From assembly GCF_014837065.1 (NCBI RefSeq), contig NZ_JACSPP010000003.1, positions 1 through 64,000 on the forward strand: DNA of 64,000 nt. Reading direction: 5' to 3'. The stretch comes from Phocaeicola intestinalis (lineage in GTDB: Bacteria; Bacteroidota; Bacteroidia; Bacteroidales; Bacteroidaceae). Below the pieces are notes generated by a model, which searched no databases, was not told the DNA's origin, and was given only the letters and a program-made list of their open reading frames with translations. Positions 37,241 through 47,882 of this stretch are shown one piece after another (position 1 is the first letter of the stretch; every line of letters starts with the position of its first letter). Both the position numbers and the translations under genes were made by a program.

Positions 37241-37352
37241 TCAGTCTTTGTTCGTATTTAAATTTCTGCAAATTTAATCATTCCTTTTAATCTAACGCTT
37301 CTTATCGGGCATTTTCTTTTCTTTTTTCATCGGATGTTTCGTTGAATCTCGT

Positions 37353-37360
37353 TATCTTTG
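37353..37360 (+). promoter_or_regulatory. -7 box for the DUF5715 gene
   Basis: TATCTTTG matches the consensus. It lies 47 bases before the chosen ATG at 37407. The longer frame starting at 37368 would leave almost no leader. The -33 is unclear. Confidence 0.5.
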
Positions 37361-37406
37361 TGCCATATTGTTTAGATTTGTGAAATCTGTACTAAAAAAA
37401 AAGAAA

Positions 37407-38078
37407 ATGATACGAACTTTCATGCGAACAGTCCTGATAATAGGGGGCTTTTTGGTTGTGTTGGGAAGCTGTATGGAGCCTGACCGGAGTATTGTGCTGA
37501 ACAATCCGCACAACATCCGTGGGGTAGTAAGTTATAAACGGAGTTTCAATGACCTGAATGATGTGCAGTTGTCTTCAGCTAAGCGTATCGGCATCCGTCC
37601 CATTGCTTCGCGTGAAGAGGCCGAAGATGAAGTCGGGTCACGTCTTACCCACATAGCTCCGTGCGGGCATTATGATATGGACTCATTGACACATTCAATT
37701 CCTTTTCTTGTTCCGAAGGCTAGTGCCTTGCTGGATACTATAGGCATGAATTTTCTTGACTCATTGGGTCGGAAGGGGTTGAATCCGAATAAAATTATTG
37801 TGACTTCGGTGTTGCGCACCAAAGATGACGTGAAGCGTTTACGTCGTACCAACGGAAATGCTTCGCTCAACTCATGTCATTTTTATGGTACTACGTTCGA
37901 TATCAGTTGGAAACGATTTGCTAAAGTCGAGCATCCCGAGGGGCGTCCCATGCAGGATGTGGGTGCAGATACCTTGAAACTGGTATTGTCGGAAGTGCTT
38001 CGTGACTTACGTCAGGCAGACCGGTGTTATGTGAAGTATGAGTTGCGTCAAGGATGTTTTCACATAACGGCAAGATAA
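37407..38078 (+). CDS. DUF5715 family lipoprotein, M15-peptidase-like
   Basis: About 223 residues. The signal ends FLVVLGSC, so it is a likely lipoprotein. The C-terminal half carries [14 protein letters not shown], resembling the SxHxxGxAxD metal-binding motif of M15 D-Ala-D-Ala peptidases, and ends CFHITAR, where that family has its last histidine. This suggests a zinc peptidase acting on peptidoglycan, though the catalytic glutamate was not located. truA starts within 6 bases of its stop. Confidence 0.8.
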   Translation: MIRTFMRTVLIIGGFLVVLGSCMEPDRSIVLNNPHNIRGVVSYKRSFNDLNDVQLSSAKRIGIRPIASREEAEDEVGSRLTHIAPCGHYDMDSLTHSIPFLVPKASALLDTIGMNFLDSLGRKGLNPNKIIVTSVLRTKDDVKRLRRTNGNASLNSCHFYGTTFDISWKRFAKVEHPEGRPMQDVGADTLKLVLSEVLRDLRQADRCYVKYELRQGCFHITAR

Positions 38079-38083
38079 GGGAA

Positions 38084-38836
38084 ATGGTACGTTATTTCAT
38101 TTATTTAGGATATGACGGCACAGCTTATCACGGCTGGCAGGTACAACCCAATGGCATGAGTGTACAAGAAGTATTGCAAAAAGCCTTGTCTGTCTTGATG
38201 CGCCGTCCGGTGGAAGTGGTTGGAGCCGGGCGTACCGATGCCGGTGTGCATGCTCGTCTGATGGTGGCACATGTTGATTTTGATGCTCCGGTAGATATAT
38301 TTCGGATGGTGGACAAGCTGAATCGCCTGCTTCCGCCTGACATTGCGGTTTACCGGATGCGTCGGGTTACAAACGAGGCTCATGCCCGTTTTGATGCCAC
38401 TTATCGGCGGTATCAGTACCATATTACCACAAATAAGGATCCATTCCATCGGCATTATGCATGGCGTGTATTTCAGTCGCTTGACTTCGAGGCGATGAAT
38501 CGGGCTGCATCTGTTCTTTTCGAATACACCGATTTTACGAGCTTCAGCAAGCTTCATACTGATGTGAAGACTAATAATTGCCGTATCATGCAAGCTGGTT
38601 GGGAACAGGTGGGCGAAGATGAATGGGTGTTTACTATTCAGGCAGACCGTTTCCTCCGTAATATGGTGCGTGCGGTGGTAGGTACGCTAGTCGAAGTAGG
38701 TAGGGGCAAACTTACCCTTGACGGGTTCCGTAGGGTGATAGAAGCAAAAGACCGTTGTAGTGCAGGGACTTCCGTGCCTGCACATGCTCTTTTCCTGGTT
38801 GATGTGGGCTATCCGGAACTTCTGTTTTATCCATAA
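38084..38836 (+). CDS. truA: tRNA pseudouridine(38-40) synthase
   Basis: 250 residues. The catalytic aspartate is in [15 protein letters not shown] near residue 53, with [20 protein letters not shown] at the N-terminus and [18 protein letters not shown] near the end. The frame is open back to 38054, but that part overlaps the DUF5715 gene and does not fit the family, so 38084 is used. Its end overlaps the convergent chromate transporter gene by 10 bases. Confidence 0.97.
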   Translation: MVRYFIYLGYDGTAYHGWQVQPNGMSVQEVLQKALSVLMRRPVEVVGAGRTDAGVHARLMVAHVDFDAPVDIFRMVDKLNRLLPPDIAVYRMRRVTNEAHARFDATYRRYQYHITTNKDPFHRHYAWRVFQSLDFEAMNRAASVLFEYTDFTSFSKLHTDVKTNNCRIMQAGWEQVGEDEWVFTIQADRFLRNMVRAVVGTLVEVGRGKLTLDGFRRVIEAKDRCSAGTSVPAHALFLVDVGYPELLFYP

Positions 38837-39393
38837 ACCAGATATCCCACAATACCGCTTAGTACAATCAGCAGGATGGGATTGGCCTTAAAGCGGTAGG
38901 AGGCTATGAAGACAGTTACGAAGAGGATGATGCTGACGATGATTTGCACATTGGCGGTGCCGAAGTTTTCTCCATTCATCAATACGAGGGCGGCAGCAGC
39001 AAGCAGTCCTACTACGCCCGGACGTAACCCACTAAATACGGAAGACACAGCAGGATGTTTTTGGTATTTCAGGAAGAACCGGCTGATGAGGACCATCAAG
39101 ATAAACGAAGGAAGCACCACGGCACCAGTCGTGATAATAGAGCCTAAAATACCCCAAGCGTGCGAATAGCCTGCATTGACTACTGCCGTATACCCCACAT
39201 AAGTAGCAGAGTTGATACCGATAGGACCAGGAGTCATTTGGCTGATGGCGATGATGTCGGTAAACTCGGGCGATGTGAGCCAGGCGTGGCGGGTCACAAC
39301 TTCGCCTTGTATCATGGATATCATGGCGTACCCGCCTCCGAATCCAAAAAGTCCGATTTTGAAGAATGCGTAAAAAAGTTGCAGGAAAAGCAT
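38827..39393 (-). CDS. Chromate transporter, half-size subunit
   Basis: 188 residues with about five or six helices, the CHR domain. Signature segments are [20 protein letters not shown] and [19 protein letters not shown]. Half-size CHR proteins occur in pairs and are thought to form a heterodimer. The partner gene lies 79 bases upstream on the same strand. CHR proteins export chromate in some bacteria, but the natural anion in gut bacteria is unknown. Confidence 0.92.
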   Translation of the reverse strand: MLFLQLFYAFFKIGLFGFGGGYAMISMIQGEVVTRHAWLTSPEFTDIIAISQMTPGPIGINSATYVGYTAVVNAGYSHAWGILGSIITTGAVVLPSFILMVLISRFFLKYQKHPAVSSVFSGLRPGVVGLLAAAALVLMNGENFGTANVQIIVSIILFVTVFIASYRFKANPILLIVLSGIVGYLVYG

Positions 39394-39472
39394 ATGGATA
39401 ATTAATAGTTAATAATTAATAATTAATAGTGAACGGTTGATGTTTGAGCCGGTGTATGCAAACTTCTAATTT

Positions 39473-40012
39473 TCAATGTTTAGATTTTAACCTCCCATAG
39501 ATGTATCCTCCCAGTCCGCTTAGGATAATGACATAAATGGGAGAAAAACCCAAGAGCCAGATAAGAAGAGCGGAAACAATGGGAATCCACACGTTATAGC
39601 GGTTAATACGTGCCGACTTTGCCATCTTGAACGTGGGGGCAGCTATTAATGCCACTACAGCAGGGCGGATGCCCTTGAACACGTTTTCCACTGCAGGGTA
39701 TTGTTTGAATTGTTGGAAGAAAAGGGCAATGGCAAGGATGACAAGGAACGAAGGGAGGATGGTGCCCAGTGCCATCCAGAAAGCTCCCCAGAACTTTCGT
39801 AACTTGTAGCCGATGAAAATGGCGATATTGACGGCAAAGATGCCGGGTACGGTTTGTGCCAGTGCCATCAGGTCGAGGAAGTCTTCGCGGGTAATCCATT
39901 TCCGTTTGTCGACTAGTTCGTCTTCGATGAGCGGCACCATGGCATATCCGCCCCCGATGGTGAACATCCCGATGCGGGTAAAGATAAGGAATGACTTGAT
40001 GTAGAAATTCAT
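39473..40012 (-). CDS. Chromate transporter, half-size subunit
   Basis: 179 residues, the partner CHR domain. It has MFTIGGGYAMVPLIEDELVD and LAQTVPGIFAVNIAIFIGY, aligned with the same motifs of its neighbour but with clear divergence, as expected for a complementary half. The spacer to the next gene contains short AT-rich TTAATAATTAAT repeats (39405-39430). It probably heads a two-gene operon. Confidence 0.92.
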   Translation of the reverse strand: MNFYIKSFLIFTRIGMFTIGGGYAMVPLIEDELVDKRKWITREDFLDLMALAQTVPGIFAVNIAIFIGYKLRKFWGAFWMALGTILPSFLVILAIALFFQQFKQYPAVENVFKGIRPAVVALIAAPTFKMAKSARINRYNVWIPIVSALLIWLLGFSPIYVIILSGLGGYIYGRLKSKH

Positions 40013-40033
40013 GTTGTTGTTTTAATCGGTTTG

Positions 40034-43000
40034 TTATTCGTTTTTCTTATATACGCTGGGCGGCACGCCATAAAATTTCTTGAACGTGTCGGCGAAATAT
40101 TTCGGATCGGCAAAACCCATACGGTCGGAAACTTCTGCTACAGTGTATTGCTGGCTTTTCAGCAGGGTGGCAGCTTCTTGCATACGGATATTGCGGATGA
40201 ATTCGTTGGGGGCGATGCCCGTTAGTGCCTTCATCTTGTTGTAAAAACTGGTGCGGCTCATGTTCATGCTGGCGCACAGTGTGTCTACAGTCAGTTCACC
40301 TCCTAGGTTTTCCTTAATGAAAGTAGTGGCACGGCGCATGAAGTCTTCGTCCAGTCCTGATGGGAGAGGGATGTCTTCGGCAGGTGGTTCCATGTCTAAT
40401 GATGCCTGCTTCAGACGCTTACGTATAAACTCACGGTTTTCCAACAGGTTATTGATATTTGCTTTCAGTACCGTCAGGTCGAAGGGCTTTACAATATGCA
40501 TGTCTGCTTTGGTCTGTAGACCGCGCAGGATATCCTCCTTAGTTCCCAGGGCTGTGAGCAGAATGACTGGTATGTGGCTGGTTTCAATGTTACTTTTCAG
40601 GGTTCCACATAGCTCTTCTCCGTTCATTACGGGCATCATTACGTCGGAGATGACCAGGTCGGGCTGAAGGGTGCGTATCTTGCTGAGTGCCTCTTGTCCG
40701 TTGCCGGCTTCTTCTGTACGATAGGTGTCAGCCAGGTTTTCTGCAAGGAAAGTGCGCAGGCTGGTGTTGTCTTCTACTATTAAGATAAGAGGAGCATTGG
40801 AAGCTGCTTTCCGGACGTTCTTTTTCTGAGGAAGTGCAGGAAGAATTTCTTCTCGTTCTTCCATTGTGGCAAAGGCTTCGCCTGGGATTTCATCGGTGCG
40901 ATACTGATAATGTTCGCTCCGGATGGGGAAGCTCAAGACGAAGGTGGTGCCTGCGTTTTCAGCACTTGTGAAACTTATTTTTCCTTCGTGATTACGGATG
41001 AGCCGGTAGGTGAGCAACATGCCGATACCTGAACCCGTTATCAGTTGGTTGGTAGCATTTCTGCCCCGGAACAGGAAACGGAACAGTTTCTTTTGGTCTT
41101 CTTTGGGGATGCCGATTCCGGTGTCTTTGATGCAGAGTGTCCAGCGGTTCTTGGTATATCCGGATTCTATCTGTATTTCTCCTCCGTGCGGTGTGTACTT
41201 CAAGGCGTTGCTGATGAGGTTTCTTAGGATAGAGTCTATTTTATTACGGTCTATCCATACATCCAGTTGGCTGAAAGTGGAGGTATAATGTAGGCTGATG
41301 CCTTTTTGTTCGGCGTATGCCTGAAATTGTTTCAGGTAGGTTTGCAGGTAGGTTCCCAGCTCATGTCGTGACACTACGGCTTGTGAACTGTAGTAACTTT
41401 CTTTCTGGAAGTTGATGAGATTGTCTGCAAGGTCAGAGAGGTTTTCGGTGCTTTGCAGGGCGAGGTTTAGATTCATTACTCCCTTATCGCTTAAATGTTC
41501 GTCTTTCAGGATTTCACCCAAAGGAGCCTTGATGAGGGTGAGCGGTGTACGGATATCGTGAGCGGTATGTACGAAGAAATTGATTTTCTCTTGCGATACT
41601 TGTTTCTCGTGGCGTATCATTTTGATGCGTACCAAGAGGTATGTGATGCCGATGATGATAAGGGCATAGCCCAGAAATGCCCAAAAGGTGAGCCATGCCG
41701 GACGTCCTATCAGGATACGGATAGAGCGCTCTTCTATCGGTTGGTGATTATCGGTCAGGACGGCTCGTACGTGCAGGGTATAATTGCCTGGCGAGAGGTT
41801 GGTGTATTGGATGAGTCCGTCGGGCGAGAGAGGTGACCATTCATCGTAGAATCCTTCCAGTTTCCAGCTGTATGCAATGTCGGATGAATTGTCGAAATTG
41901 ATGGATGAAACGTTGAGTGAGAAAGTGTTCTGGTTATACCCCAGCTTGATTTGTGTCGTTTGGTCAAGCGGTTGGGAAAGGGGAGAATCTTTCTCTCCCG
42001 CGTGTACTGTTCGGTACATGATTTTCAAGTCTGTAAATACCAGATGGCTATAGAAATCGGAAGGTAACTGGATGTTGTCAGGCAAGACGATGGCACCTTC
42101 GTTACTTCCGAATATCATTTCCCCATTCCGGCTATGGATAGCTGCATTGGGGTTGAAGCTTGCTGCCAGCAGACCTTGCTCTTTGGTCCAGTTAGTAAAT
42201 GTACCAGTGGAGAGGTTGAAAAATGCCAGTCCGTTTTCTGTGCCCAGGTAGAGATTTCCTTCACGGTCGTTCGTGATGCTGTAAATATTGTTGCTTCCCA
42301 AGCCACTGTTTTCGGTATGGTAGTGCCGGATGATTTTTCCTTGATCATCGGCAACGAACAGTCCGTTTCCGGAGGTTCCGATATAGGTATACCGGCTTTT
42401 TGGGTGCAGACAGATGGCATTGATGCAACCCATTTCGATTTCATTGTCAAGCGGACGGATTTCACCACTCTGTTTGTTGAGGACGAATACCCCGTTTATG
42501 GTACCTGCCCACATTGTCTGTTTGTCTTTTTGTACCAATGTTGTAATAGGATAGCCTATGTCATACTCGGCAGTGGCGTGCGTGTGAGGATGATGCGATT
42601 TCAGGCGGTAGAATCCTCCAGTCCATACAAGGCCTTCTTCATCGCGCAGGATGCATCGGATATATTTGTCCGGTCCTTCTTCGGGTGAGAACTTTTGTTG
42701 CTGATAAAAGGTCACTCGTCTGGCCTGCTTGTCTATTGCATAGATTCCCGACATGTATCCTCCGGTTAGGATAAGGCCGGGGCGAACTTCGCAAAGAGCT
42801 GTAAAGATGCGGTTTTCACTTTCTCCGTTGGAGCCTTTGTCGGAAGAAGTGAGATAGTTGGTCCATTGCTTCCGCTGAGTGTCAAAACAGCTTATGCCGT
42901 TGCTGGTGGCATACCAGATGTCTCCATCGGCATCTTCCAGAATGTCGTTGATACAATTGTTTGCCAAGGAATTGGCATTGTTGGGCGAGTGTACAAGCCA

Positions 43001-44017
43001 CTGATAACTGGGATATTGTTCCGAATAGATGGTGATACCAGTAGGGTAGACCACGTTCCAAAGTCGTCTGGCGTGGTCCATGTAAATATCTTTGATGATG
43101 TTTCCATTCATCTTATTGGGGGTGCGTGGGTCTTCTTGCAGGAATGGTTCCAGGTGCAGGCGGTTCATGTCCAGGCGGTAAACGCCTTTCCCATCGGTGG
43201 CGATATAAAGTGTATCAGGGTACGTACGGTCTGGGATGATATTGTTAATGCCAATGTCTTTCATCGAATTGCCCAGTGCCGTTAGCTTTTCTTGCAGCGG
43301 ATTATATACATACACCTTATCCAGCAGGCTATTGATGACAAGCTGGTGTGTAGGTTGGTGGTAATAGATATAGTCTATCAGTTGGAGGGTAGGCAGATGG
43401 ATGGGATATATCTCTCGAATCTGGAAATCCTCGAACCGGATTTTGTATAATTGTAGTTCGGATGCCAGATAATATTCGGTTGCATTTGCCTGTGCAATGC
43501 CGATGATTTTGCCTTTTGCCTGTTGGGGTAACTGGTAGTGTTTACCCGAGTGGATGTCGTAAATGACAAAATGCTGGTTCACGCACATCCATATCCGGTC
43601 CGAACGGTCCATATAAAGTGCCGATATAGGGTGCTTCTTCAATTCCGGATATGCAAGATGCAGGTCGAAAGTGAGCTGGAAAGAATCTTTCAGTTCGTTG
43701 TAGCGAAAAAGGTGTCCATCTTTTCCTATTTCCCATATTGTCTGTTTGCTGTCGGTGCGTAGGAGGTTAAGGTTGGGATAGAAGTCTTGGGCTTTTCCTT
43801 GATGGAACAGGTCGTAATGTGTGAACCGTTTCCCGTCGTAACGGTCTGCCCCTTTGTGGGTAAGTATCCAGATATAATATTGTTTTCCTTGTTCGATAGA
43901 AAGTACCCTTCTGCTGCTGAGTCCGTTATCCATGCCGATGTATTTGAATATTTGGGCGTTTATAGGGAATAATGACATCAGTATCATTCCTATTAGAATA
44001 AAGAACTTGTTCAGCAT
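40034..44017 (-). CDS. Hybrid two-component system protein (sensor kinase-regulator)
   Basis: 1,327 residues in one chain. After a signal peptide (FFILIGMILMSLFPINAQ) comes a periplasmic region of two-bladed-propeller type with repeats such as IWYATSNGISCFD and LYLGTENGLAFFN (about 25-690), then a Y_Y_Y domain, a membrane helix near residue 786, the kinase box VHTAHDIRTPLTLIK (His near 820), an ATPase domain (DTGIGIPKED), a receiver domain with VISDVMMPVMNG (Asp near 1124) and an AraC-type DNA-binding domain at the end. Such regulators usually sense glycan pieces and switch on a nearby susCD locus, but none is in this window, so it is an orphan here. Confidence 0.95.
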   Translation of the reverse strand: MLNKFFILIGMILMSLFPINAQIFKYIGMDNGLSSRRVLSIEQGKQYYIWILTHKGADRYDGKRFTHYDLFHQGKAQDFYPNLNLLRTDSKQTIWEIGKDGHLFRYNELKDSFQLTFDLHLAYPELKKHPISALYMDRSDRIWMCVNQHFVIYDIHSGKHYQLPQQAKGKIIGIAQANATEYYLASELQLYKIRFEDFQIREIYPIHLPTLQLIDYIYYHQPTHQLVINSLLDKVYVYNPLQEKLTALGNSMKDIGINNIIPDRTYPDTLYIATDGKGVYRLDMNRLHLEPFLQEDPRTPNKMNGNIIKDIYMDHARRLWNVVYPTGITIYSEQYPSYQWLVHSPNNANSLANNCINDILEDADGDIWYATSNGISCFDTQRKQWTNYLTSSDKGSNGESENRIFTALCEVRPGLILTGGYMSGIYAIDKQARRVTFYQQQKFSPEEGPDKYIRCILRDEEGLVWTGGFYRLKSHHPHTHATAEYDIGYPITTLVQKDKQTMWAGTINGVFVLNKQSGEIRPLDNEIEMGCINAICLHPKSRYTYIGTSGNGLFVADDQGKIIRHYHTENSGLGSNNIYSITNDREGNLYLGTENGLAFFNLSTGTFTNWTKEQGLLAASFNPNAAIHSRNGEMIFGSNEGAIVLPDNIQLPSDFYSHLVFTDLKIMYRTVHAGEKDSPLSQPLDQTTQIKLGYNQNTFSLNVSSINFDNSSDIAYSWKLEGFYDEWSPLSPDGLIQYTNLSPGNYTLHVRAVLTDNHQPIEERSIRILIGRPAWLTFWAFLGYALIIIGITYLLVRIKMIRHEKQVSQEKINFFVHTAHDIRTPLTLIKAPLGEILKDEHLSDKGVMNLNLALQSTENLSDLADNLINFQKESYYSSQAVVSRHELGTYLQTYLKQFQAYAEQKGISLHYTSTFSQLDVWIDRNKIDSILRNLISNALKYTPHGGEIQIESGYTKNRWTLCIKDTGIGIPKEDQKKLFRFLFRGRNATNQLITGSGIGMLLTYRLIRNHEGKISFTSAENAGTTFVLSFPIRSEHYQYRTDEIPGEAFATMEEREEILPALPQKKNVRKAASNAPLILIVEDNTSLRTFLAENLADTYRTEEAGNGQEALSKIRTLQPDLVISDVMMPVMNGEELCGTLKSNIETSHIPVILLTALGTKEDILRGLQTKADMHIVKPFDLTVLKANINNLLENREFIRKRLKQASLDMEPPAEDIPLPSGLDEDFMRRATTFIKENLGGELTVDTLCASMNMSRTSFYNKMKALTGIAPNEFIRNIRMQEAATLLKSQQYTVAEVSDRMGFADPKYFADTFKKFYGVPPSVYKKNE

Positions 44018-44045
44018 AACGGAAAGGTTTATGAGTTTTGTTTTT

Positions 44046-44105
44046 AACGCGGATTAACGCAGATTTTCGCAGATATTCATTCGATAATCTGCGTTAATCC
44101 GCGTT
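44046..44105. terminator. 20-bp perfect inverted repeat between purL and the hybrid regulator
   Basis: AACGCGGATTAACGCAGATT (44046-44065) pairs perfectly with its complement at 44086-44105, with a 20-base loop. It sits just downstream of purL on the minus strand and upstream of the hybrid regulator. T-rich sequence follows on the minus strand (AAAAACTCAT-like then mixed), so a terminator role is plausible but the stem is longer than needed. Related GCGGATTAACGCAG repeats are at 54215 and in part near 50427. Confidence 0.65.
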
Positions 44106-44135
44106 AATCTGTGTCTCCTTATATATTAAAGGTAT

Positions 44136-47100
44136 TTACTTATGTACTTCTACCCACTTACGTGCATTGACGAAGGCTTCCATCCACGGTGTGATTTGGT
44201 CTTCGTGAATGCGGTCGGCAGGATAGTAGGCATTGTTCCAGGGGAAGCAGGCACGTTCCAAGTGCGGCATCATAGCCAGATGGCGTCCGTCCTGACTGGC
44301 GATACCTGCTACGCTATAGTCTGAACCGTTCGGATTGCCCGGATATTCATCGTATGAATATTTCAATACCACGTTGTAATGGTCTTCAGGATAAGGCAAC
44401 GAGAATTTTCCTTCTCCATGGGCTACCCAGATGCCTAATTTTGAGCCGCTCAACGAGCCGAACATCACGCTTCGGTTCATCGGTACGGTTACGCCCAAGA
44501 ATGCCGATTCGAACTTGTGCGAGTCGTTGTGCAACATCTTGCCCTGTTTCTTGTCTTCAGGAGTAATCAGCCCTAATTCCATCATCAGCTGGCATCCGTT
44601 GCATACGCCTAACGAAAGGGTATCCTTGCGTGCATAGAAGTTATCAAGTGCCGCCTTGGCTTTCGGGTTGAAGAGGAAGGTTCCAGCCCATCCTTTTGCC
44701 GAGCCTAATACGTCGGAATTGGAGAACCCTCCGCAGAACACGATGAAATGGATGTCTTCCAGTGTTTCGCGTCCGCTTACAAGGTCGGTCATCGTTACGT
44801 CTTTTACATCGAAGCCTGCCAAGTAGAGCATATATGCCATTTCGCGTTCACCGTTGGTTCCTTTTTCACGGATGATTGCCGCCTTGATGCCGCTTGGTGT
44901 GCGTCGGTCGGGGTTCAAGCCGAATTGTGACAATTTGCCTGTAAATGACTTGTCGAATACGGTTTCGAGCGGTTGCATCTTGTAGTTCTCGAAACGTTTC
45001 TTGGCGCATCCGTTCATGCTCTGCTTGCGGTCGAGGAGGTAGGAAGTAGAGTACCATACATCACGCAAGTAGTCGATGCCGAACTGGTAAGTAGCTTCGT
45101 GAAGCGTGACAAGTATATGGCGTTCGTCGGCAGGTGTACCCAGCTTGACAAAGCCTACGCCTGCATCTTCCAGGATTTTCTTGACTTCGTGTTTGTGTTT
45201 GTCGGCTATCTGGATGACAACGCCCGGATTTTCAGCGAAGAGAATCTTCACGATGTCTTCGTGCTTGAATTTATCGAGGTTGATTTCCATACCGCCTTCG
45301 GTATTGGCGAAGCACATTTCGAGTAAGGTAGTGATAAGACCTCCAGCCGAAATGTCGTGTCCTGCCAAAATCAATCCTTTGTTCACCAGTTCCTGAATGG
45401 CAAGGAATGCATCACGGAAATAGCTGGGATTTTGTACGGTAGGAACGTCATCGCCCACTTTATTCAAGGATTGTGCAAATGCCGAACCTCCCAAGCGGAG
45501 CTGGTCGAAGCTGAAATCAATGTGGTAGAAGGTCGATTTCGGATTGTTTACCATTACCGGAGAAACAACTTTCTTGATATCCGATACTTCGCCTCCTGCA
45601 GATACGATAACTGTTCCCGGGCTGATAATCTTTTCTCCGTTCGGGTATTTTTGCGTCATCGAAAGCGAGTCTTTTCCTGTAGGCACATTGATTTGCAAGG
45701 CACAGCAGAAATCAGACAATGCTTTCACCGCCGTGTAGAGACGTGCGTCTTCACCTTCTTGCGAGCGGCAGGGCCACATCCAGTTAGCCGAAAGCGAGAG
45801 GCTGTCCATGCCGTCTGCCAAAGGTGCCCATACGATGTTGGTCAGGGCTTCGGCTACAGACAATACCGAACCGTATGCCGGATTGGCAAGACCTGCTTGC
45901 GGAGCATGTCCGAGAGCTGTGGCAATACCTTTCTCACCCCGATAGTCGAGCGCAACCACACCGCAATCGCTCAAAGGCAACTGAAGTTCGCCCTGACATT
46001 GCTGGCGCGCGATTTTACCTGTAACCGAGCGGTCTACTTTGTTGGTCAGCCAGTCCTTGCAGGCTACGGCTTCCAGTTGGAGCACACGGCGCACGTATTC
46101 GTTCAGCTTGGTTACGTCGTAGGTCACGTTTTCATAGTGGCGTTCTACAGTCTTGTCTACCATATAAGTCTTAGGAGAAGAACCGAACATCTGGTCTACC
46201 GCCAGGTCGAACGGGCGTACACCGTCGGCTTGCTCGAAGGCAAAACGATGGTCGCCCGTGGTTTCGCCTACCACATACATCGGGGCACGTTCGCGTTCGG
46301 CTATCTTTTTCACATGTTCGATAGATTCTTCTTCAATCAACAGTCCCATACGCTCTTGCGATTCGTTGGCTATGATTTCTTTTGCCGAAAGTGTTTCGTC
46401 TCCGATAGGCAGCTTGTCCATGTGAATCAATCCGCCGCAATCCTCAACCAATTCCGACAAGCAGTTTACGTGACCTGCCGAACCGTGGTCATGGATGGAA
46501 ACAATCGGGTTGGTATCTTCTTCGCAGAGGGCGCGCACTACATTGTATGCGCGTTTCTGCATCTCGGCGTTGGCACGTTGTACGGCATTCAGCTCGATGC
46601 CTGATGAATAACGGCCGGTTTCTACCGACGATACCGAACCGCCTCCCAGTCCGATGCGATAGTTGTCGCCTCCTAATACTACGATTTCATCTCCTGCTTC
46701 GGGCGTTCCTTTCAGGCAATCGCGTTTTGTTCCGTAGCCCACGCCTCCGGCAAGCATAATCACCTTGTCGTATGCATATTTTTCGTTGTTTTCCTGATGC
46801 TCGAAGGTCAATACCGAACCGCAGATGAGAGGTTGCCCGAATTTGTTTCCGAAGTCGGAAGCACCGTTCGAAGCCTTAATCAGGATTTGTTCGGGAGTCT
46901 GGTACAACCATTTGCGTACGGGCAGGATGCTTTCCCATTCGCGTCCCTCATCGGTACGGGGATAAGAAGTCATATAAACCGCTGTACCTGCAATGGGCCA
47001 CGAGCCTTTTCCTCCGCCCATACGGTCGCGGATTTCACCTCCGGTACCAGTAGAAGCGCCGTTGAACGGCTCTACCGTTGTGGGGAAGTTATGCGTTTCC

Positions 47101-47837
47101 GCCTTCAGGGAGATGACGGTCTTTATATCTTTAATGATGAAATAATCGGATGTAGAGTGGTCTTTCGGAGCGAATTGCTCTACTACGGGACCTTCGGCAA
47201 AGGCTACATTGTCTTTGTATGCCGAGATAATCTTGTTCGGGTTCTCTTTGGTAGTCTTCTTAATCATCTGGAACAAGGATGATTCCATTTCCTTTCCGTC
47301 AATGATGAACGTACCGCCGAATATTTTATGGCGGCAATGTTCCGAATTGATTTGGGCGAAACCGAACACCTCCGAGTCGGTCAGCTTGCGTCCCAGGTCT
47401 TGTTCTACTTTTTTCAGGTAGTCCATCTCTTCGCGTGAGAGTGCCAGTCCTTCCTGTTCGTTGTAAGCTTCCAGGTCATCAATGTAAATAATGGGCTGGG
47501 GTTTGATATTTACGTCAAATATCTGTTGGTTTAGCCCGTGGTACATGCGTTGCAGCATCGGGTCGTGTTCCGCGTTTTCGTCCTTTACGGAAAAATATTC
47601 TTCGATGCGGCGAATACCTGTAAGTCCCATGTTCTGGGTAATTTCTACCGCGTTCGTACTCCACGGCGTAATCATTTCCCGGCGTGGACCGATGAACCAG
47701 CCTTGTAAATTCTCTTCTTTTTCTACCGTCGCGTTTCCATACAGCCAACTCAGTTTCTTGATGTCGTCTGCATTCATTTCCTTATTGCATTGGGTAGCAA
47801 TCACACTTTGATTAGGTGTTCTGAAAAATAGAATCAT
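44136..47837 (-). CDS. purL: Phosphoribosylformylglycinamidine synthase
   Basis: About 1,233 residues, the large single-chain PurL that converts FGAR to FGAM. The synthase domains contain INSEHCRHKIFGG, FPTTVEPFNGASTGTGGEIR, GPLIC- and GHD-type motifs (ILAGHDISAGGLI). The glutaminase domain at the C-terminus has the nucleophile region SLGVCNGCQLMMELG and histidine/glutamate in VAHGEGKFSLP. The frame is open to 47885, but a -7 box overlaps that codon (47883-47890), so MILFFRTPNQSVIATQCN at 47837 is used. Confidence 0.97.
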   Translation of the reverse strand: MILFFRTPNQSVIATQCNKEMNADDIKKLSWLYGNATVEKEENLQGWFIGPRREMITPWSTNAVEITQNMGLTGIRRIEEYFSVKDENAEHDPMLQRMYHGLNQQIFDVNIKPQPIIYIDDLEAYNEQEGLALSREEMDYLKKVEQDLGRKLTDSEVFGFAQINSEHCRHKIFGGTFIIDGKEMESSLFQMIKKTTKENPNKIISAYKDNVAFAEGPVVEQFAPKDHSTSDYFIIKDIKTVISLKAETHNFPTTVEPFNGASTGTGGEIRDRMGGGKGSWPIAGTAVYMTSYPRTDEGREWESILPVRKWLYQTPEQILIKASNGASDFGNKFGQPLICGSVLTFEHQENNEKYAYDKVIMLAGGVGYGTKRDCLKGTPEAGDEIVVLGGDNYRIGLGGGSVSSVETGRYSSGIELNAVQRANAEMQKRAYNVVRALCEEDTNPIVSIHDHGSAGHVNCLSELVEDCGGLIHMDKLPIGDETLSAKEIIANESQERMGLLIEEESIEHVKKIAERERAPMYVVGETTGDHRFAFEQADGVRPFDLAVDQMFGSSPKTYMVDKTVERHYENVTYDVTKLNEYVRRVLQLEAVACKDWLTNKVDRSVTGKIARQQCQGELQLPLSDCGVVALDYRGEKGIATALGHAPQAGLANPAYGSVLSVAEALTNIVWAPLADGMDSLSLSANWMWPCRSQEGEDARLYTAVKALSDFCCALQINVPTGKDSLSMTQKYPNGEKIISPGTVIVSAGGEVSDIKKVVSPVMVNNPKSTFYHIDFSFDQLRLGGSAFAQSLNKVGDDVPTVQNPSYFRDAFLAIQELVNKGLILAGHDISAGGLITTLLEMCFANTEGGMEINLDKFKHEDIVKILFAENPGVVIQIADKHKHEVKKILEDAGVGFVKLGTPADERHILVTLHEATYQFGIDYLRDVWYSTSYLLDRKQSMNGCAKKRFENYKMQPLETVFDKSFTGKLSQFGLNPDRRTPSGIKAAIIREKGTNGEREMAYMLYLAGFDVKDVTMTDLVSGRETLEDIHFIVFCGGFSNSDVLGSAKGWAGTFLFNPKAKAALDNFYARKDTLSLGVCNGCQLMMELGLITPEDKKQGKMLHNDSHKFESAFLGVTVPMNRSVMFGSLSGSKLGIWVAHGEGKFSLPYPEDHYNVVLKYSYDEYPGNPNGSDYSVAGIASQDGRHLAMMPHLERACFPWNNAYYPADRIHEDQITPWMEAFVNARKWVEVHK

Positions 47838-47882
47838 AGCGTCTGTTATGGTTAAAATTGATTGTTCACTAAAATTATTCTG

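Noticed and set aside
39405..39430. TTAATAATTAAT short tandem repeat between the chromate transporter genes
   Set aside because: Simple AT-rich repeat in a short spacer; no sign of a larger element.
45357..46604. A 415-codon plus-strand frame
   Set aside because: It is the antisense shadow of purL, which has full family motifs on the other strand.
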